Positions 7,314-16,268 of a stretch of DNA of 64,000 bases are shown piece by piece (position 1 is the first letter of the stretch; each line of letters opens with the position of its first letter). Under the pieces are notes generated by a model. The model was not told the origin of the DNA. It saw nothing but the letters and a program-made list of their open reading frames with translations, and searched no databases. The stretch lies in assembly GCF_000235565.1 (NCBI RefSeq), contig NC_017527.1:1116001-1180000 (forward strand), written 5' to 3'. The position numbers and the translations under genes are program-made. Source of the stretch: Methanothrix harundinacea 6Ac (GTDB lineage Archaea > Halobacteriota > Methanosarcinia > Methanotrichales > Methanotrichaceae).

Positions 7314-8365
7314 CCCCCCGCCCTGGTCCGTCTCAGGAGATATGCGAAGAAGGGAGCCCCGATGAGGGTGGTGATGATCCCTACGGGGACCTCAAATCCG
7401 AGGGCAGCCCGGGCCAGGTCGTCGACCAGGACCATGAAGGTCGCCCCGAAGGTTATGGAGAGGGGTATGAGGGTCCTGTGATCCGGCCCGAAGATCATCC
7501 GGAGGATATGGGGGACTATAAGACCCAATAGGCCGATGATCCCTGCCACCGCCACGGCCGAGGAGGAGGCGAGGGCGGCAGAGATTACAAAAATGCCCTT
7601 GTACCTTTCAGGGTCCATCCCCACCGACCGGGCCTCCTCATCCCCCAGGGCGAGGACGTTCAGCCTCCAACGGAGGGAGAGGATGCCTAGACACCCCAGG
7701 AGGGCGAGGGGAAAAGAGCTTTCAAGCTTCGACCAGCTCGCGGTGTTCATGCTCCCCATCATCCAGTAGACTATGCTCTGGAGAGCCCTCTCGTCGACGG
7801 CTATCTGGACGATGGCCAGGAGGGACGAGAAGACCGCCGAGACGATCACTCCTGATAAGACCAGAGAGACGACCGGAGTCCTCCCTTCGGTCCTAGCCAT
7901 GGAGCAGGCGACGGCCACGGCGAGGAGGCTGAAGATGAAAGCGGAAAGCTGCACCGGAATCCAGGAGACCACCCCCAGGGAGAGGGCAGCCCCGAAGGCA
8001 GCCCCGGAGGAGAGGCCGAGGATGTATGGGTCGACGAGGGGATTTCGGAAGATCCCCTGAAAGGCAGCCCCGGAGGCCGATAAGGCGGAGCCGACCATCA
8101 TCGACAGGAGGACCCTGGGGAGCCTCACCTGGAATATCACCGTCTCGTATACGGAGGGGTGTCCCATATCCATCCCGATCCGTGAGACGATCACCCCCGC
8201 AATCTCCCCCGTTGTTATAGGAAAGGTCCCGATGGTCATCGATATCAGGAAGGCCGGGATCGGCATCAGGAGGAAGAGGAGGACGAGGACCCTCTTTCCG
8301 ATAAAAGAATAATTATGGACTGCGTCCAATTTGCGCCGTCCATAATCGATATTCATCAGCGCCAC
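7304..8365 (-). CDS. FecCD/BtuC-family ABC permease
   Basis: A 353-residue permease with about ten membrane segments. It carries family motifs LPRVLLSMMVGSALSASGAAFQGIFRNPL, the glycine-rich GLSSGAAFGAAL, and GLIVPHILRMIFGPDHR near the C-terminus that docks the ATPase. It begins one base after the binding-protein stop and overlaps the ATPase gene, so the three are one transport operon. An internal ATG gives a slightly shorter form (MNIDYGRR). Confidence 0.9.
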   Translation of the reverse strand: MALMNIDYGRRKLDAVHNYSFIGKRVLVLLFLLMPIPAFLISMTIGTFPITTGEIAGVIVSRIGMDMGHPSVYETVIFQVRLPRVLLSMMVGSALSASGAAFQGIFRNPLVDPYILGLSSGAAFGAALSLGVVSWIPVQLSAFIFSLLAVAVACSMARTEGRTPVVSLVLSGVIVSAVFSSLLAIVQIAVDERALQSIVYWMMGSMNTASWSKLESSFPLALLGCLGILSLRWRLNVLALGDEEARSVGMDPERYKGIFVISAALASSSAVAVAGIIGLLGLIVPHILRMIFGPDHRTLIPLSITFGATFMVLVDDLARAALGFEVPVGIITTLIGAPFFAYLLRRTRAGGWE

Positions 8366-9400
8366 CTATAGAGCGGCGTATCCGGGATAGTGGACCGAGT
8401 ACATCTCCCCAAAGAAGCCGTCGAGCCTCTCGTCTATGCTCATATCGGCGAAGAGCTCGGGCTGGATGTTCCTGGCGAGGTGCATCAGGGCCATGGGCAT
8501 CCGGGGAGAGAAGGCGTCGAAGAGGAAGGGGTTCTCGATCTCGTAGACCCTCCCGTTCTTGACGGCGTTTATATCCTTCCAGCCCGCGAACTCCGTCCCG
8601 CTGATGACGTCCTCGGGGTCCAGCTTCTCGTTGTACCACATGTATATGACGTCGGGGTTGAGGCTGATCAGGGTCTCCAGGGGGACGGTGGGGTGCTCCA
8701 TCCGGCTCGCATCGTTCTCCCAGAAGTTCATCACGTTGATCCCGCCAGCCTGGTATATCAGGTCGTCAAAGCCGCTCTCCCTCCCGGCGGTCCCCAGGAC
8801 GTCGCTCCACATCCAGTAGACCTTCGGCCTATCCTCGTCGGATATCCCCTCCGTTGCCGAGGTGACCTCTTCCACGTAGCTCTTCATGATGGCCTCCACC
8901 TCGGCGGCCCTGTCAGCCCTCCCGGAGATGGTCCCCATCTCCCTCACCTGTTTGTACATGTCCTCGATGGAGGTTATGAAGACGGCGTAGACGGGTATCC
9001 CCAGGGTCTCCGTGATCGCCTTCAGGTTCTCGTCCTCCGGGGACGTCGCCCAGAGGACGACGAGGTCCGGCCCCTCGGCCGCCAGGGTCTCGAGGCTGAC
9101 GAGGCCGGAATCGAAGCCGATCCTCACCTTATCGTCGAACTTCGGGTCCACCGCCCGGAAGAAATCCTCTTTCAGCTCCCTCTTCCAGATGTTGTCGCCT
9201 ATGGCGAGGACCGTCTCGGGATCAGCTATCGAATAGTAGGTGTTGAGGGCGTTCTCCACCAGAAAGACGACCTTCTGGCAGGGCTGGTCTATGATGACAG
9301 TCCGCCCCAGGTCGTCTTCCAGCTCCACCGGCGCCCCCAGGGCGGGGATCGCCAGAAGAAGGCAGAGGGCGATCCTGGCCATATATCGAGATATCTTCAA
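8366..9400 (-). CDS. Metal-complex/corrinoid substrate-binding protein (TroA/BtuF fold)
   Basis: A 344-residue exported binding protein. A signal peptide (MARIALCLLLAIPALGA) is followed by DDLGRTVIIDQPCQKVV, the opening strand of Fe-siderophore/B12 binding proteins. LAAEGPDLVVLW and SLNPDVIYMWY are the lobe-closing strands. It is the first gene of the operon with permease, ATPase and cooC. It resembles the two dockerin-carrying paralogues at 9790 and 11068 in its core and its C-terminal YPG/YPA ending. A minus-strand TATA-like element (CTTATATAT) lies near 9487-9496. Confidence 0.88.
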   Translation of the reverse strand: MKISRYMARIALCLLLAIPALGAPVELEDDLGRTVIIDQPCQKVVFLVENALNTYYSIADPETVLAIGDNIWKRELKEDFFRAVDPKFDDKVRIGFDSGLVSLETLAAEGPDLVVLWATSPEDENLKAITETLGIPVYAVFITSIEDMYKQVREMGTISGRADRAAEVEAIMKSYVEEVTSATEGISDEDRPKVYWMWSDVLGTAGRESGFDDLIYQAGGINVMNFWENDASRMEHPTVPLETLISLNPDVIYMWYNEKLDPEDVISGTEFAGWKDINAVKNGRVYEIENPFLFDAFSPRMPMALMHLARNIQPELFADMSIDERLDGFFGEMYSVHYPGYAAL

Positions 9401-9508
9401 AGGAACTCCTCCTCCTCTATGAGCCGCTCCCCTTGGGGGAAGGCCCAGAGGCCATTCTCACTGGATCTTCCGGATTGGCGAATTAGGATATATAAGTTTT
9501 GGATTTGG

Positions 9509-9542
9509 TATAACAATACGAGACTTAAATCAATTTGTTATA
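9509..9542. promoter_or_regulatory. Long-spacer dyad TATAACAA-N18-TTGTTATA
   Basis: Exact 8-bp inverted arms at 9509-9516 and 9535-9542. NikR-type metalloregulators bind dyads with long spacers of this kind, and the site lies upstream of the operon containing cooC. The regulator is an inference. Confidence 0.35.
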
Positions 9543-9722
9543 AGATAATTGACCATATATCTGACGAATCCGTGAGCTTTCAACTCGTCCACGGATTTAT
9601 CAAATATAAAAGATATATATCCGCTGTATTTGCAGGAGGATCATGCCGTGACTTATTTCATTCATCTGAATGAATTATATTCAATAATCTCTTTATAGCA
9701 AAAAAGATAACTTAATATGAAA

Positions 9723-9735
9723 CTAGTGTCACTAA
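9723..9735. promoter_or_regulatory. Palindromic box CTAGTGTCACTAA, candidate metalloregulator site
   Basis: Contains the perfect palindrome TAGTG-T-CACTA and lies 55 bp before the first dockerin binding protein. It matches the box at 18677-18689 at 11 of 13 positions. Confidence 0.4.
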
Positions 9736-9789
9736 TTGCGAATAATGTCTCCAATAAGATCGAACCCCTGGAGACGCGGAGGATCGGTT

Positions 9790-11067
9790 ATGAAAGGGAA
9801 GATGCTGGCATCAATCTTGGCGCTATGCCTGATGGTGGGGATATCGGCAGCCGATTTCACCCTCCACATCTACGGCAACGCCAACATGGACGACGTCATC
9901 GACGAGAGAGATATCGAATACGCCCGCGGCATCATCGACGGGACGGAAAGGATGACGGATCTCGCCGACGTCAACGGCGATGGCAATGTCGACGAAGAGG
10001 ACATAAGGCTGACAGAGGAGATCATCGACGGCACGGCAGCGGAGATCAAGGTGATCGACTCCGACGGTAACAGCGTCTCAGTAAAGGTGCCGGTGGAGAG
10101 GATCGTCATCTACAACCACCAGTGCGCAGAGATCCTCCAGATCCTGAACGCCGACGATAGGGTGGCCGGGGTTAGAGACACCTTCGAGACGCAGGAGAAC
10201 AGGTTCCCGCAGATCAGCAAGAAGAAGAACATCGGAAGCGGTGTCGACTTGGACATCGAGGCGATCATCTCCGTGGATCCTGATCTGATAATAGCCTACA
10301 CCTTCTACCCGACCAAGGAGGACCTGGAAGCGGAGCTCCCCTCGAAGATCCCCATCCTCCGGATCGACTGCGCCGGAGGGGGTCCCTGCGGGATCGACTC
10401 CATCAGGGACGGCGTATCGATCCTCGGATACCTCCTGGACGCGAGGGACGAGGCCGCAAGATACCAGGAGTGGCACGACAGGTACGTCGGTCCCGTGGAG
10501 GCCAGGACCTCCGCAATCCCTGAAGGGGAGAGGGTGAGGGTCTACCTGGAGTCCACCCCGGAGGGGTCCGAGACGATCTCCTCCAGGACCGCCATCGGAA
10601 AGAACCACCCGGCAGGAAACCTCATTGAGCTGGCGGGCGGGGTGAACATCGCCGCTGGCCACCTACCCCTCTACATGGATACCGACAATGAGTACGGCGA
10701 GATCGAGACGGAGTGGGTCCTGGAAGAGAACCCGGAGGTGATCGTCGGCAGGGCCATGGGAGCTGGGGTTAGGCCCTACGAGAACGAGGACGACTCCCTC
10801 CTGAGGGCCTACTCCGATCAGATCAAAGGCCTTCCTGGGTTCGACGGCGTCGACGCCGTTAAGAACGACCGGGTCTACATCATCACCAACGATCACGCCG
10901 TCACTCCCAACTATCCTTCGGCGCTCCTCCTCCTGGCGAAGTGGTTCTACCCGGAGATCTTCCAGGACCTCAACCCGAGAGAGGCCCACCTGGAGTACCT
11001 GGAGATGATGGGGATCTCAAAGGAGGTCGCGAGTAAGAACACCTACTACTATCCGGCGGTGGCCTGA
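9790..11067 (+). CDS. Dockerin-module metal/corrinoid-type substrate-binding protein
   Basis: A 425-residue exported protein starting at ATG 9790, seven bases after GGAGG. A signal peptide is followed by two dockerin-type EF-hand repeats: GNANMDDVIDERDIEYARGI and ADVNGDGNVDEEDIRLTEEI. The calcium ligands D/N1, N3, D5, D9 and D12 are present, with Asn replacing Asp at position 1 of the first. After a linker comes a TroA/BtuF-type binding domain (VPVERIVIYNHQCAEILQIL, SVDPDLIIAYT). Dockerins bind cohesins or mediate assembly, so a solute-binding protein with a dockerin is unusual. No permease follows; it may feed the divergent FecCD-type permease. Confidence 0.82.
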   Translation: MKGKMLASILALCLMVGISAADFTLHIYGNANMDDVIDERDIEYARGIIDGTERMTDLADVNGDGNVDEEDIRLTEEIIDGTAAEIKVIDSDGNSVSVKVPVERIVIYNHQCAEILQILNADDRVAGVRDTFETQENRFPQISKKKNIGSGVDLDIEAIISVDPDLIIAYTFYPTKEDLEAELPSKIPILRIDCAGGGPCGIDSIRDGVSILGYLLDARDEAARYQEWHDRYVGPVEARTSAIPEGERVRVYLESTPEGSETISSRTAIGKNHPAGNLIELAGGVNIAAGHLPLYMDTDNEYGEIETEWVLEENPEVIVGRAMGAGVRPYENEDDSLLRAYSDQIKGLPGFDGVDAVKNDRVYIITNDHAVTPNYPSALLLLAKWFYPEIFQDLNPREAHLEYLEMMGISKEVASKNTYYYPAVA

Positions 11068-12441
11068 ATGACCCTGAAGCTTCCGATCGATGGGTTTGGT
11101 ATCGTCTTTGTCGCCCTGGCGCTGGCAGCGATGCCGGCGTCCGCGGCCCTGGGGATCTTCGGCAACACCAACATGGATGATACCATAGACCAGCTTGACA
11201 TAGAGCACGTCCGGGGGATCATAGACGGCAGATACGAGAAGACCGATCTCGCCGACGCCAATCGAGACGGCGCCATCGACGAGGAGGACATAGCCCAGAT
11301 CGAGGCGATCATCGCCGGAGAGGAGACGGTCCTCAACATCTTGGACGGAAACGGCGAGCCCGTCGCCGTCCACAAGCCCGTGGAGAGGATCGTCGTCGAG
11401 TACCTGGACAACGCGGAGCTCGTCTCCATCCTCAACTCAAAGGATAAGGTGGTGGGGGTCGACTACGCCGTCGCCAAGAGCGAGGCACAGTTCCCGGACC
11501 TCGCCAGGAGGAAGAACGTCGGCCAGATGAACGAGCCGGACTACGAGGCGGTCCTCAGCACAGACCCGGACCTCCTCCTCACCTTCTCGCCCATGAACAT
11601 CAAGACCAAGGCCGATAACCTTCCCGGGGTGGACGTCGTCTTCCTCGGCCTCTACTTCCCGGATATAAGCGACCCCGCAGGCTCGAAGTACGTCGACGGG
11701 GTGAGGAAGCTCGGCTACATCCTCGACGAGGAGGAGAGGGCGGAGGAGTTCATCCGCTGGAACCTCGGATGGGTGGAGGAGATAAGATCCAGGGCAGCCG
11801 GAGTCCCCGAAGAAGAACGGCCGAAGGTCCTCATCTCTGCCTACCCTTACGCCCACCTGGACACCGGGACCTTCCGGACCTACTCCATGATCGACACCCT
11901 CACCCAGATGGCGGTCCTCACCGGCGTCAGGGTGATGGCGGAGGACCTCCCCGAGTTCTTCGGATCTTCCTACAACATCCAGGTCGATCCGGAGTGGGTG
12001 ATAGAGTCGGACCCCGACTTCATATACCTCCATCTGGTAGCCCACACCTACAGCGGCCTCTCCCTGGAACCGGCGAACGGCTACGATGCCACCGACCCTG
12101 CGGGGATCAGAGCAGCAAGGGACGCCTTCACCAGCCGGCCGGAGCTCGCCGAGATGAGGGCGGTGAAGGATGGAAGGGTCTACCTCGGGAGCGGCTCCTT
12201 CAGAAATGACGCCACCGGCGGCCTCATCGGCGCCGCCTACATGGCAAAGGCCTTCCTCCCCGAGGTCTTCGCCGACCTCGACCCCGAGGCGATCCACCAG
12301 GAGTACATCGAAAGGTTCCTGGGTGAAGACTTCGACCTCGATCAGGGCGGAGTCTTCCTCTATCCGGCGGTAGAGAAGGGCGACGGCCGGCTGGCGGGTA
12401 TTCCCGAAGAGGATAGCGAGAGCTTCTATACCGCCTCCTGA
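11068..12441 (+). CDS. Second dockerin-module substrate-binding protein
   Basis: A 457-residue tandem paralogue of the previous gene, starting directly after its stop. It has the same order: signal peptide, two dockerin repeats (GNTNMDDTIDQLDIEHVRGI and ADANRDGAIDEEDIAQIEAI), then a TroA/BtuF-type domain starting with VHKPVERIVVEYLDNAEL. It carries a longer C-terminal tail than its neighbour. The two proteins are diverged enough to have different ligands. Their co-translation with no membrane partner suggests they serve one shared permease (inference). Confidence 0.82.
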   Translation: MTLKLPIDGFGIVFVALALAAMPASAALGIFGNTNMDDTIDQLDIEHVRGIIDGRYEKTDLADANRDGAIDEEDIAQIEAIIAGEETVLNILDGNGEPVAVHKPVERIVVEYLDNAELVSILNSKDKVVGVDYAVAKSEAQFPDLARRKNVGQMNEPDYEAVLSTDPDLLLTFSPMNIKTKADNLPGVDVVFLGLYFPDISDPAGSKYVDGVRKLGYILDEEERAEEFIRWNLGWVEEIRSRAAGVPEEERPKVLISAYPYAHLDTGTFRTYSMIDTLTQMAVLTGVRVMAEDLPEFFGSSYNIQVDPEWVIESDPDFIYLHLVAHTYSGLSLEPANGYDATDPAGIRAARDAFTSRPELAEMRAVKDGRVYLGSGSFRNDATGGLIGAAYMAKAFLPEVFADLDPEAIHQEYIERFLGEDFDLDQGGVFLYPAVEKGDGRLAGIPEEDSESFYTAS

Positions 12442-12477
12442 AGGTAGCGGGCCCTTCTGCCATCGGAGGGGGTGAGG

Positions 12478-13212
12478 TCACCTCCCGGCCTTCCCCTCCT
12501 CTCCGCCCTCGATGCGGAGAAGTCGCCCTCCCCGGAGGAGCGCCACCTCCTGGGCCAAGAAGCCCACCACCTCGGGATGGTGGGAGATGAGGAGGTAGCC
12601 GATCCCCCTCTCCCTCTGGAGATCCCGGAGGAGGTGGAGGATCTGGGCCTGGACGGAGACGTCGAGGGCCGACGTCGGCTCGTCGAGGACGAGGACCTCC
12701 GGCTCCAATATGAGGGCCCTTGCCAGGGCTATCCTCTGGTTCTGCCCCCCGGAGAGCTGCGAGGGGAGGCGGTCCAGGACCTCCGCCTCCATGCCCACCA
12801 CCTCCAGGACCTCCCGAACCTCTTGCCTCCCGCCCCCCTGGACACCCCTCAGGTCCAGCACCTCCTCTAGGCTTCTCCTGATGGTCTTTCTCGGGTTGAG
12901 GGAGCCCTCAGGATCCTGAAATATCATCTGGACCCTCCGGCGGAAAGCCTTCCGCTCCCCGCCCCTCAGATCCCGGAGGTCCCGGCCTCTATAGAGGACC
13001 CGGCCGGCGGTGGGGGTCTCGAGCCCGGCTACGATCCGGGCGAGGGTGGTCTTCCCGGAGCCCGACGGCCCCACCAGCCCCAGGGTCCTCCCCTCCCCGA
13101 TCTCCAGGGTCACATCCTCCAGGACGACCCTCGTCCTCCTCCGGACGATCCCCCTGGAGAAGGCCTTGCCTATCCCCACCCCCCTCAACAGCGTTCCCAG
13201 CACCTCCACCAT
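12478..13212 (-). CDS. Opp/Dpp/Nik-type ABC ATPase (OppF-like)
   Basis: A 244-residue nucleotide-binding subunit with Walker A GPSGSGKTT, signature LSGGQNQR and Walker B VLVLDEPTSALDVSVQAQ. It is the last gene of the Opp/Nik-type operon and overlaps the OppD-like gene by 28 bp. It lacks the C-terminal peptide-transporter Cys-rich extension, as NikE-type subunits do. The substrate is either an oligopeptide or a nickel complex; the metal-rich neighbourhood favours a metal (inference). Confidence 0.87.
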   Translation of the reverse strand: MVEVLGTLLRGVGIGKAFSRGIVRRRTRVVLEDVTLEIGEGRTLGLVGPSGSGKTTLARIVAGLETPTAGRVLYRGRDLRDLRGGERKAFRRRVQMIFQDPEGSLNPRKTIRRSLEEVLDLRGVQGGGRQEVREVLEVVGMEAEVLDRLPSQLSGGQNQRIALARALILEPEVLVLDEPTSALDVSVQAQILHLLRDLQRERGIGYLLISHHPEVVGFLAQEVALLRGGRLLRIEGGEEGKAGR

Positions 13213-14228
13213 CTCCTGCCGTCGGACCTCAGGGGCGGCGGCCCCGATCTGCAGCCCGGCTCAGCCCAGGAGCACCGGGGATGGAAGAGACAGCCCGGGG
13301 GTCGGCGGACCGCCGAGGGGGAGGAGCCGGGGATGGGATGAAACCCCTGCCCAGGGAGGGACTTGAGGAGGGCCAGAGAGTAAGGGTGGCGGGGCCGCTC
13401 CAGGACGTCGGCCACCGGCCCCGTCTCCACCACCTCCCCGGCGTACATCACCGCCAATCGATCGGCTGTCCTGCGGGCCACCTCCAGGTCGTGAGTTATC
13501 AGGAGCATCGACGAGCGGTTCAGATCCTTTATGATATCGATCTCCCGGCAGACCTCCCAGACCAGCTCCTGATCCAGCCCCTTCGTCGGCTCATCGGCGA
13601 TGATCAGCCTGGGCCCCGCCACCCCGGCGGCGGCTATCATCGCCCGCTGGTTCATCCCCCCGGAGAGCTGGAAGGGGTACATCCCCCCCCGGCCTGCGAG
13701 CCCCAGCCTCGATAGGATCGAATCCGCCATAGACCGCGCCCCGGCCGGTGAGGCCCGGCCGCCTATGAGGGCCGATTCTGCTACCTGATGGCCTATGGTG
13801 TAGACGGGGTTAAGGGAGAGGGACGGATTCTGGAATATCATCGAGATCTCCCTCCCCCGGACTCTCGCCATCTCCCTCTCCCCCAGCCCCAGGAGGTCGC
13901 GCCCCCCAAAGAAGATCTCCCCCTTTACCTCCGCATAGCTGGGGAGGAGCTGAAGTACCGAGGCTGCAACCACCGATTTTCCGCATCCTGTCTCCCCCAC
14001 CAGGGCCAGGGTCTCCTCCCTTCTGATATCCAGGCTCACATCCACAGCGGCATGGACCGTCCCAGCCTCCGTGGGAAACTTCACAGAGAGCCCGCGGATG
14101 GAGAGGAGCGCCTCCCCTTGGAGCTTCTCACCGGGACGCGACACCCCTCTCCTCTCACCATCACCGTTTACAGCCGAACTGCTCGATGCCATCTCTTCCA
14201 CCCTAGATCTGTTAATGCCTCCAGCCAA
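13185..14228 (-). CDS. Opp/Dpp/Nik-type ABC ATPase (OppD-like)
   Basis: A 347-residue ATPase with Walker A GETGCGKS, signature LSGGMNQR and Walker B LIIADEPTKGLD. The C-terminal oligopeptide-transporter extension is CLFHPRCSWAEPGC. The first ~40 residues before LLSIRGLSVKFPT are low-complexity and may be overcalled; a later start (ATG at residue 13) is possible. It sits between the OppC-like permease and the OppF-like ATPase. Confidence 0.87.
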   Translation of the reverse strand: MAGGINRSRVEEMASSSSAVNGDGERRGVSRPGEKLQGEALLSIRGLSVKFPTEAGTVHAAVDVSLDIRREETLALVGETGCGKSVVAASVLQLLPSYAEVKGEIFFGGRDLLGLGEREMARVRGREISMIFQNPSLSLNPVYTIGHQVAESALIGGRASPAGARSMADSILSRLGLAGRGGMYPFQLSGGMNQRAMIAAAGVAGPRLIIADEPTKGLDQELVWEVCREIDIIKDLNRSSMLLITHDLEVARRTADRLAVMYAGEVVETGPVADVLERPRHPYSLALLKSLPGQGFHPIPGSSPSAVRRPPGCLFHPRCSWAEPGCRSGPPPLRSDGRRWWRCWERC

Positions 14229-14299
14229 GATCAGCTCGTACCCGTGAATCCGTCAAAGATGCCGGCCACCCCTCCAAACAGCATCCTCCAAACAGCATC

Positions 14300-15145
14300 T
14301 CACCCCTTCATTCCGGCATGCACCTCTTCCTTTTCCAGGTCCATGCTCATCAGGACCAGAGAGAGGACGAAGAGGGTTATGCAGATCCCCGGCGGGAGGT
14401 ACCACCACCAGTAGCCGTTGATGAATCCACCTCTGGCGAAGGCGAAGCTGATGGTCGTCCCCCAGCTCCGGGCTGTGGGGTCCACAAGCCCCAGAAAGCT
14501 TATGGACGCCTCCGCGATCATCGCCGAGGCGACGGTGAGCATGAACTTGGGGAGGATGACGTGGACGGTGTTGGGGAGGACGTCCGTCAGGATTATGTGG
14601 CGGTGGGGAAAGCCGAGGCACCGGGCCGCCTCCACAAAGCTCATCTCCCTCACCTGGATCGCCCGGGACCTGACCACCCGGGCCATGGAGGGCCACCATA
14701 AAAGCCCCATCAAGAGGGCGATCATCCAGAAGCTGGGGCGGAGGAAGGCGGCCAGGGTTATTATCAGGGGGATCTGGGGTATCATCAGGACGACATCCGT
14801 CAGCCCCATCAGCACCTCGTCGGCCCAACCCCGATAGTACCCGGCGACGAGCCCCACCATCGTCCCCAGGAGGGTGGCCAGAAGGGCTGCGCCAAACCCG
14901 ACGGATATGGAGATCCTGGACCCGTGGAGGAGCTCCGAGAGGAGGTCGTTGCCCATATCGTTGGTTCCCAGAGGGCGGCTCCAGGAGGGGGGCTGGTAAG
15001 GGTCGAACCGCGCCCTGGGGTCGGCCGGAGAGATCACCGGAGCGAGGATCGCCGCCGCCAGAAATCCCGTAAGCAACAACACGCCGATCCATCTCATGGG
15101 GCTGGCGACCGCCCCGGCCCTGCCGAAGGGTCCGGGAATTACCAT
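14300..15145 (-). CDS. Opp/Nik-type ABC permease (OppC/NikC-like)
   Basis: A 281-residue permease with about six membrane segments. It has the N-terminal PLGTNDMGNDLLSELLHGSR loop of OppC/NikC proteins and the EAA motif around FVEAARCLGFPHRHIILTDVLPN. It overlaps the upstream OppB-like gene by 7 bp, as expected for an operon. Confidence 0.88.
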   Translation of the reverse strand: MVIPGPFGRAGAVASPMRWIGVLLLTGFLAAAILAPVISPADPRARFDPYQPPSWSRPLGTNDMGNDLLSELLHGSRISISVGFGAALLATLLGTMVGLVAGYYRGWADEVLMGLTDVVLMIPQIPLIITLAAFLRPSFWMIALLMGLLWWPSMARVVRSRAIQVREMSFVEAARCLGFPHRHIILTDVLPNTVHVILPKFMLTVASAMIAEASISFLGLVDPTARSWGTTISFAFARGGFINGYWWWYLPPGICITLFVLSLVLMSMDLEKEEVHAGMKG

Positions 15146-16098
15146 CCTCCGCCTCCCCCGGATCTGACCCTGGGGTCTACGACTCCGTATATCAGGTCCG
15201 CCAGGATGTTAGCGATGATCACCATCACCGTTATGATCAGCATGGCTCCCTGGAGGACGGGGTAGTCCCGGCAGAGGACCGCATCGTAGATCAATAGCCC
15301 CATCCCGTTCATGGAGAAGACTATCTCTATGAAGAGGGCGCCGCTGAATATGAAGCCGAAGTCGAGGGCTATGAGGGTTATGATCGGGAGGATGGCGTTC
15401 TTGAAGACGGAGGCGAAGAGGATCTCGTCCCGATAGAGACCCTTGGCCCTGGCGTAAGAGACGTAGAGGGACCTCTTCTCCTGGATGACGCTCCCCCTCA
15501 TGATCATGAAGTTTCTGGAGGCGGCAAAGAGGGTCATGATGAAGACGGGAAGAAATAGGTGATGGAGGACGTTCAGGGGGTCTCCGGTGAGGTAGACCCC
15601 CTTCAGGGGAAACCAACCCAGCTTAAAGCCCAGGATATAAACCGCCACCAGGGATATGAAGTAGGGAGGGGAGCTGTAGATGGCGATGGCGGCCAGGGTC
15701 TGAAGCCTCCGGGACCCCCTCCCCTCGTCCCAGCCGGCGAGGGCCCCGAGGTACGTCCCCAAAAGGGCCCCCATGACGATGGAGGGCAAGACCAACAACA
15801 GGGTCCACCGCATCCTGCTCCAAAGAAGGTCTGTCACCGGAGAGCGGAAGTGATAGGAATAGCCGAGGTCCAGCCGTCCGAGGGCCTTCATGTAGCCTAT
15901 GTACTGGGTGGAGAGGGGCTGGTCGAGGCCCATCTTCTCCCGCATGGCTTCGGCGGCGGCCCCCGAGAAGTATACGACGTCCTCTCCCAGGAGGTTCGTC
16001 ATGGTGTCCCCAGGCATCATCCGCGGGATGGCGAAGTTGAGGGAGAGGATCAGGAAGAGGGCGAGAAAGTACCTGGCCAGCTTGACCTTATAGACCAT
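15139..16098 (-). CDS. Opp/Nik-type ABC permease (OppB/NikB-like)
   Basis: A 319-residue permease: N-terminal membrane anchor, MPGDTMTNLLGED, the large loop with LGYSYHFRSPVTDLLWSRM, and the EAA motif YVSYARAKGLYRDEILFASVFKN. It forms the heterodimeric channel with the OppC-like protein. About 170 bp separate it from the methyltransferase gene upstream, so it may have its own promoter there. Confidence 0.88.
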   Translation of the reverse strand: MVYKVKLARYFLALFLILSLNFAIPRMMPGDTMTNLLGEDVVYFSGAAAEAMREKMGLDQPLSTQYIGYMKALGRLDLGYSYHFRSPVTDLLWSRMRWTLLLVLPSIVMGALLGTYLGALAGWDEGRGSRRLQTLAAIAIYSSPPYFISLVAVYILGFKLGWFPLKGVYLTGDPLNVLHHLFLPVFIMTLFAASRNFMIMRGSVIQEKRSLYVSYARAKGLYRDEILFASVFKNAILPIITLIALDFGFIFSGALFIEIVFSMNGMGLLIYDAVLCRDYPVLQGAMLIITVMVIIANILADLIYGVVDPRVRSGGGGGW

Positions 16099-16268
16099 GC
16101 CCGTAATCCCTCCCTCAGCATTTCAGGATCCATTTCGCAGAATCTATTTAACCGTTAGAGGTCCCGGATTGTTCCGGACCTGATGACCCTCCCCCCCCCT
16201 GAATCCTCCATAGGGGATGAGATGGCCTTCCGCCTGTGAGAAGTCTTGGGTTCGCAGAAACGTCAGAG

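Larger units (their letters stand above)
9401..9789. promoter_or_regulatory. A/T-rich divergent promoter region between metal-uptake operons
   Basis: The region between the minus-strand transporter operon and the plus-strand dockerin binding proteins is strongly A/T-rich in a GC-rich context. It holds TATA-like elements for both directions (near 9487-9496 and 9601-9620), a long-spacer dyad and a 13-bp palindrome, listed separately. No coding frame is supported. Confidence 0.6.

Noticed and set aside
8390-9673. A long plus-strand open frame (427 codons) over the binding-protein gene
   Set aside because: It is antisense to a well-supported exported binding protein, is Gly/Pro/Arg/Asp-rich, and arises from the high third-position GC.
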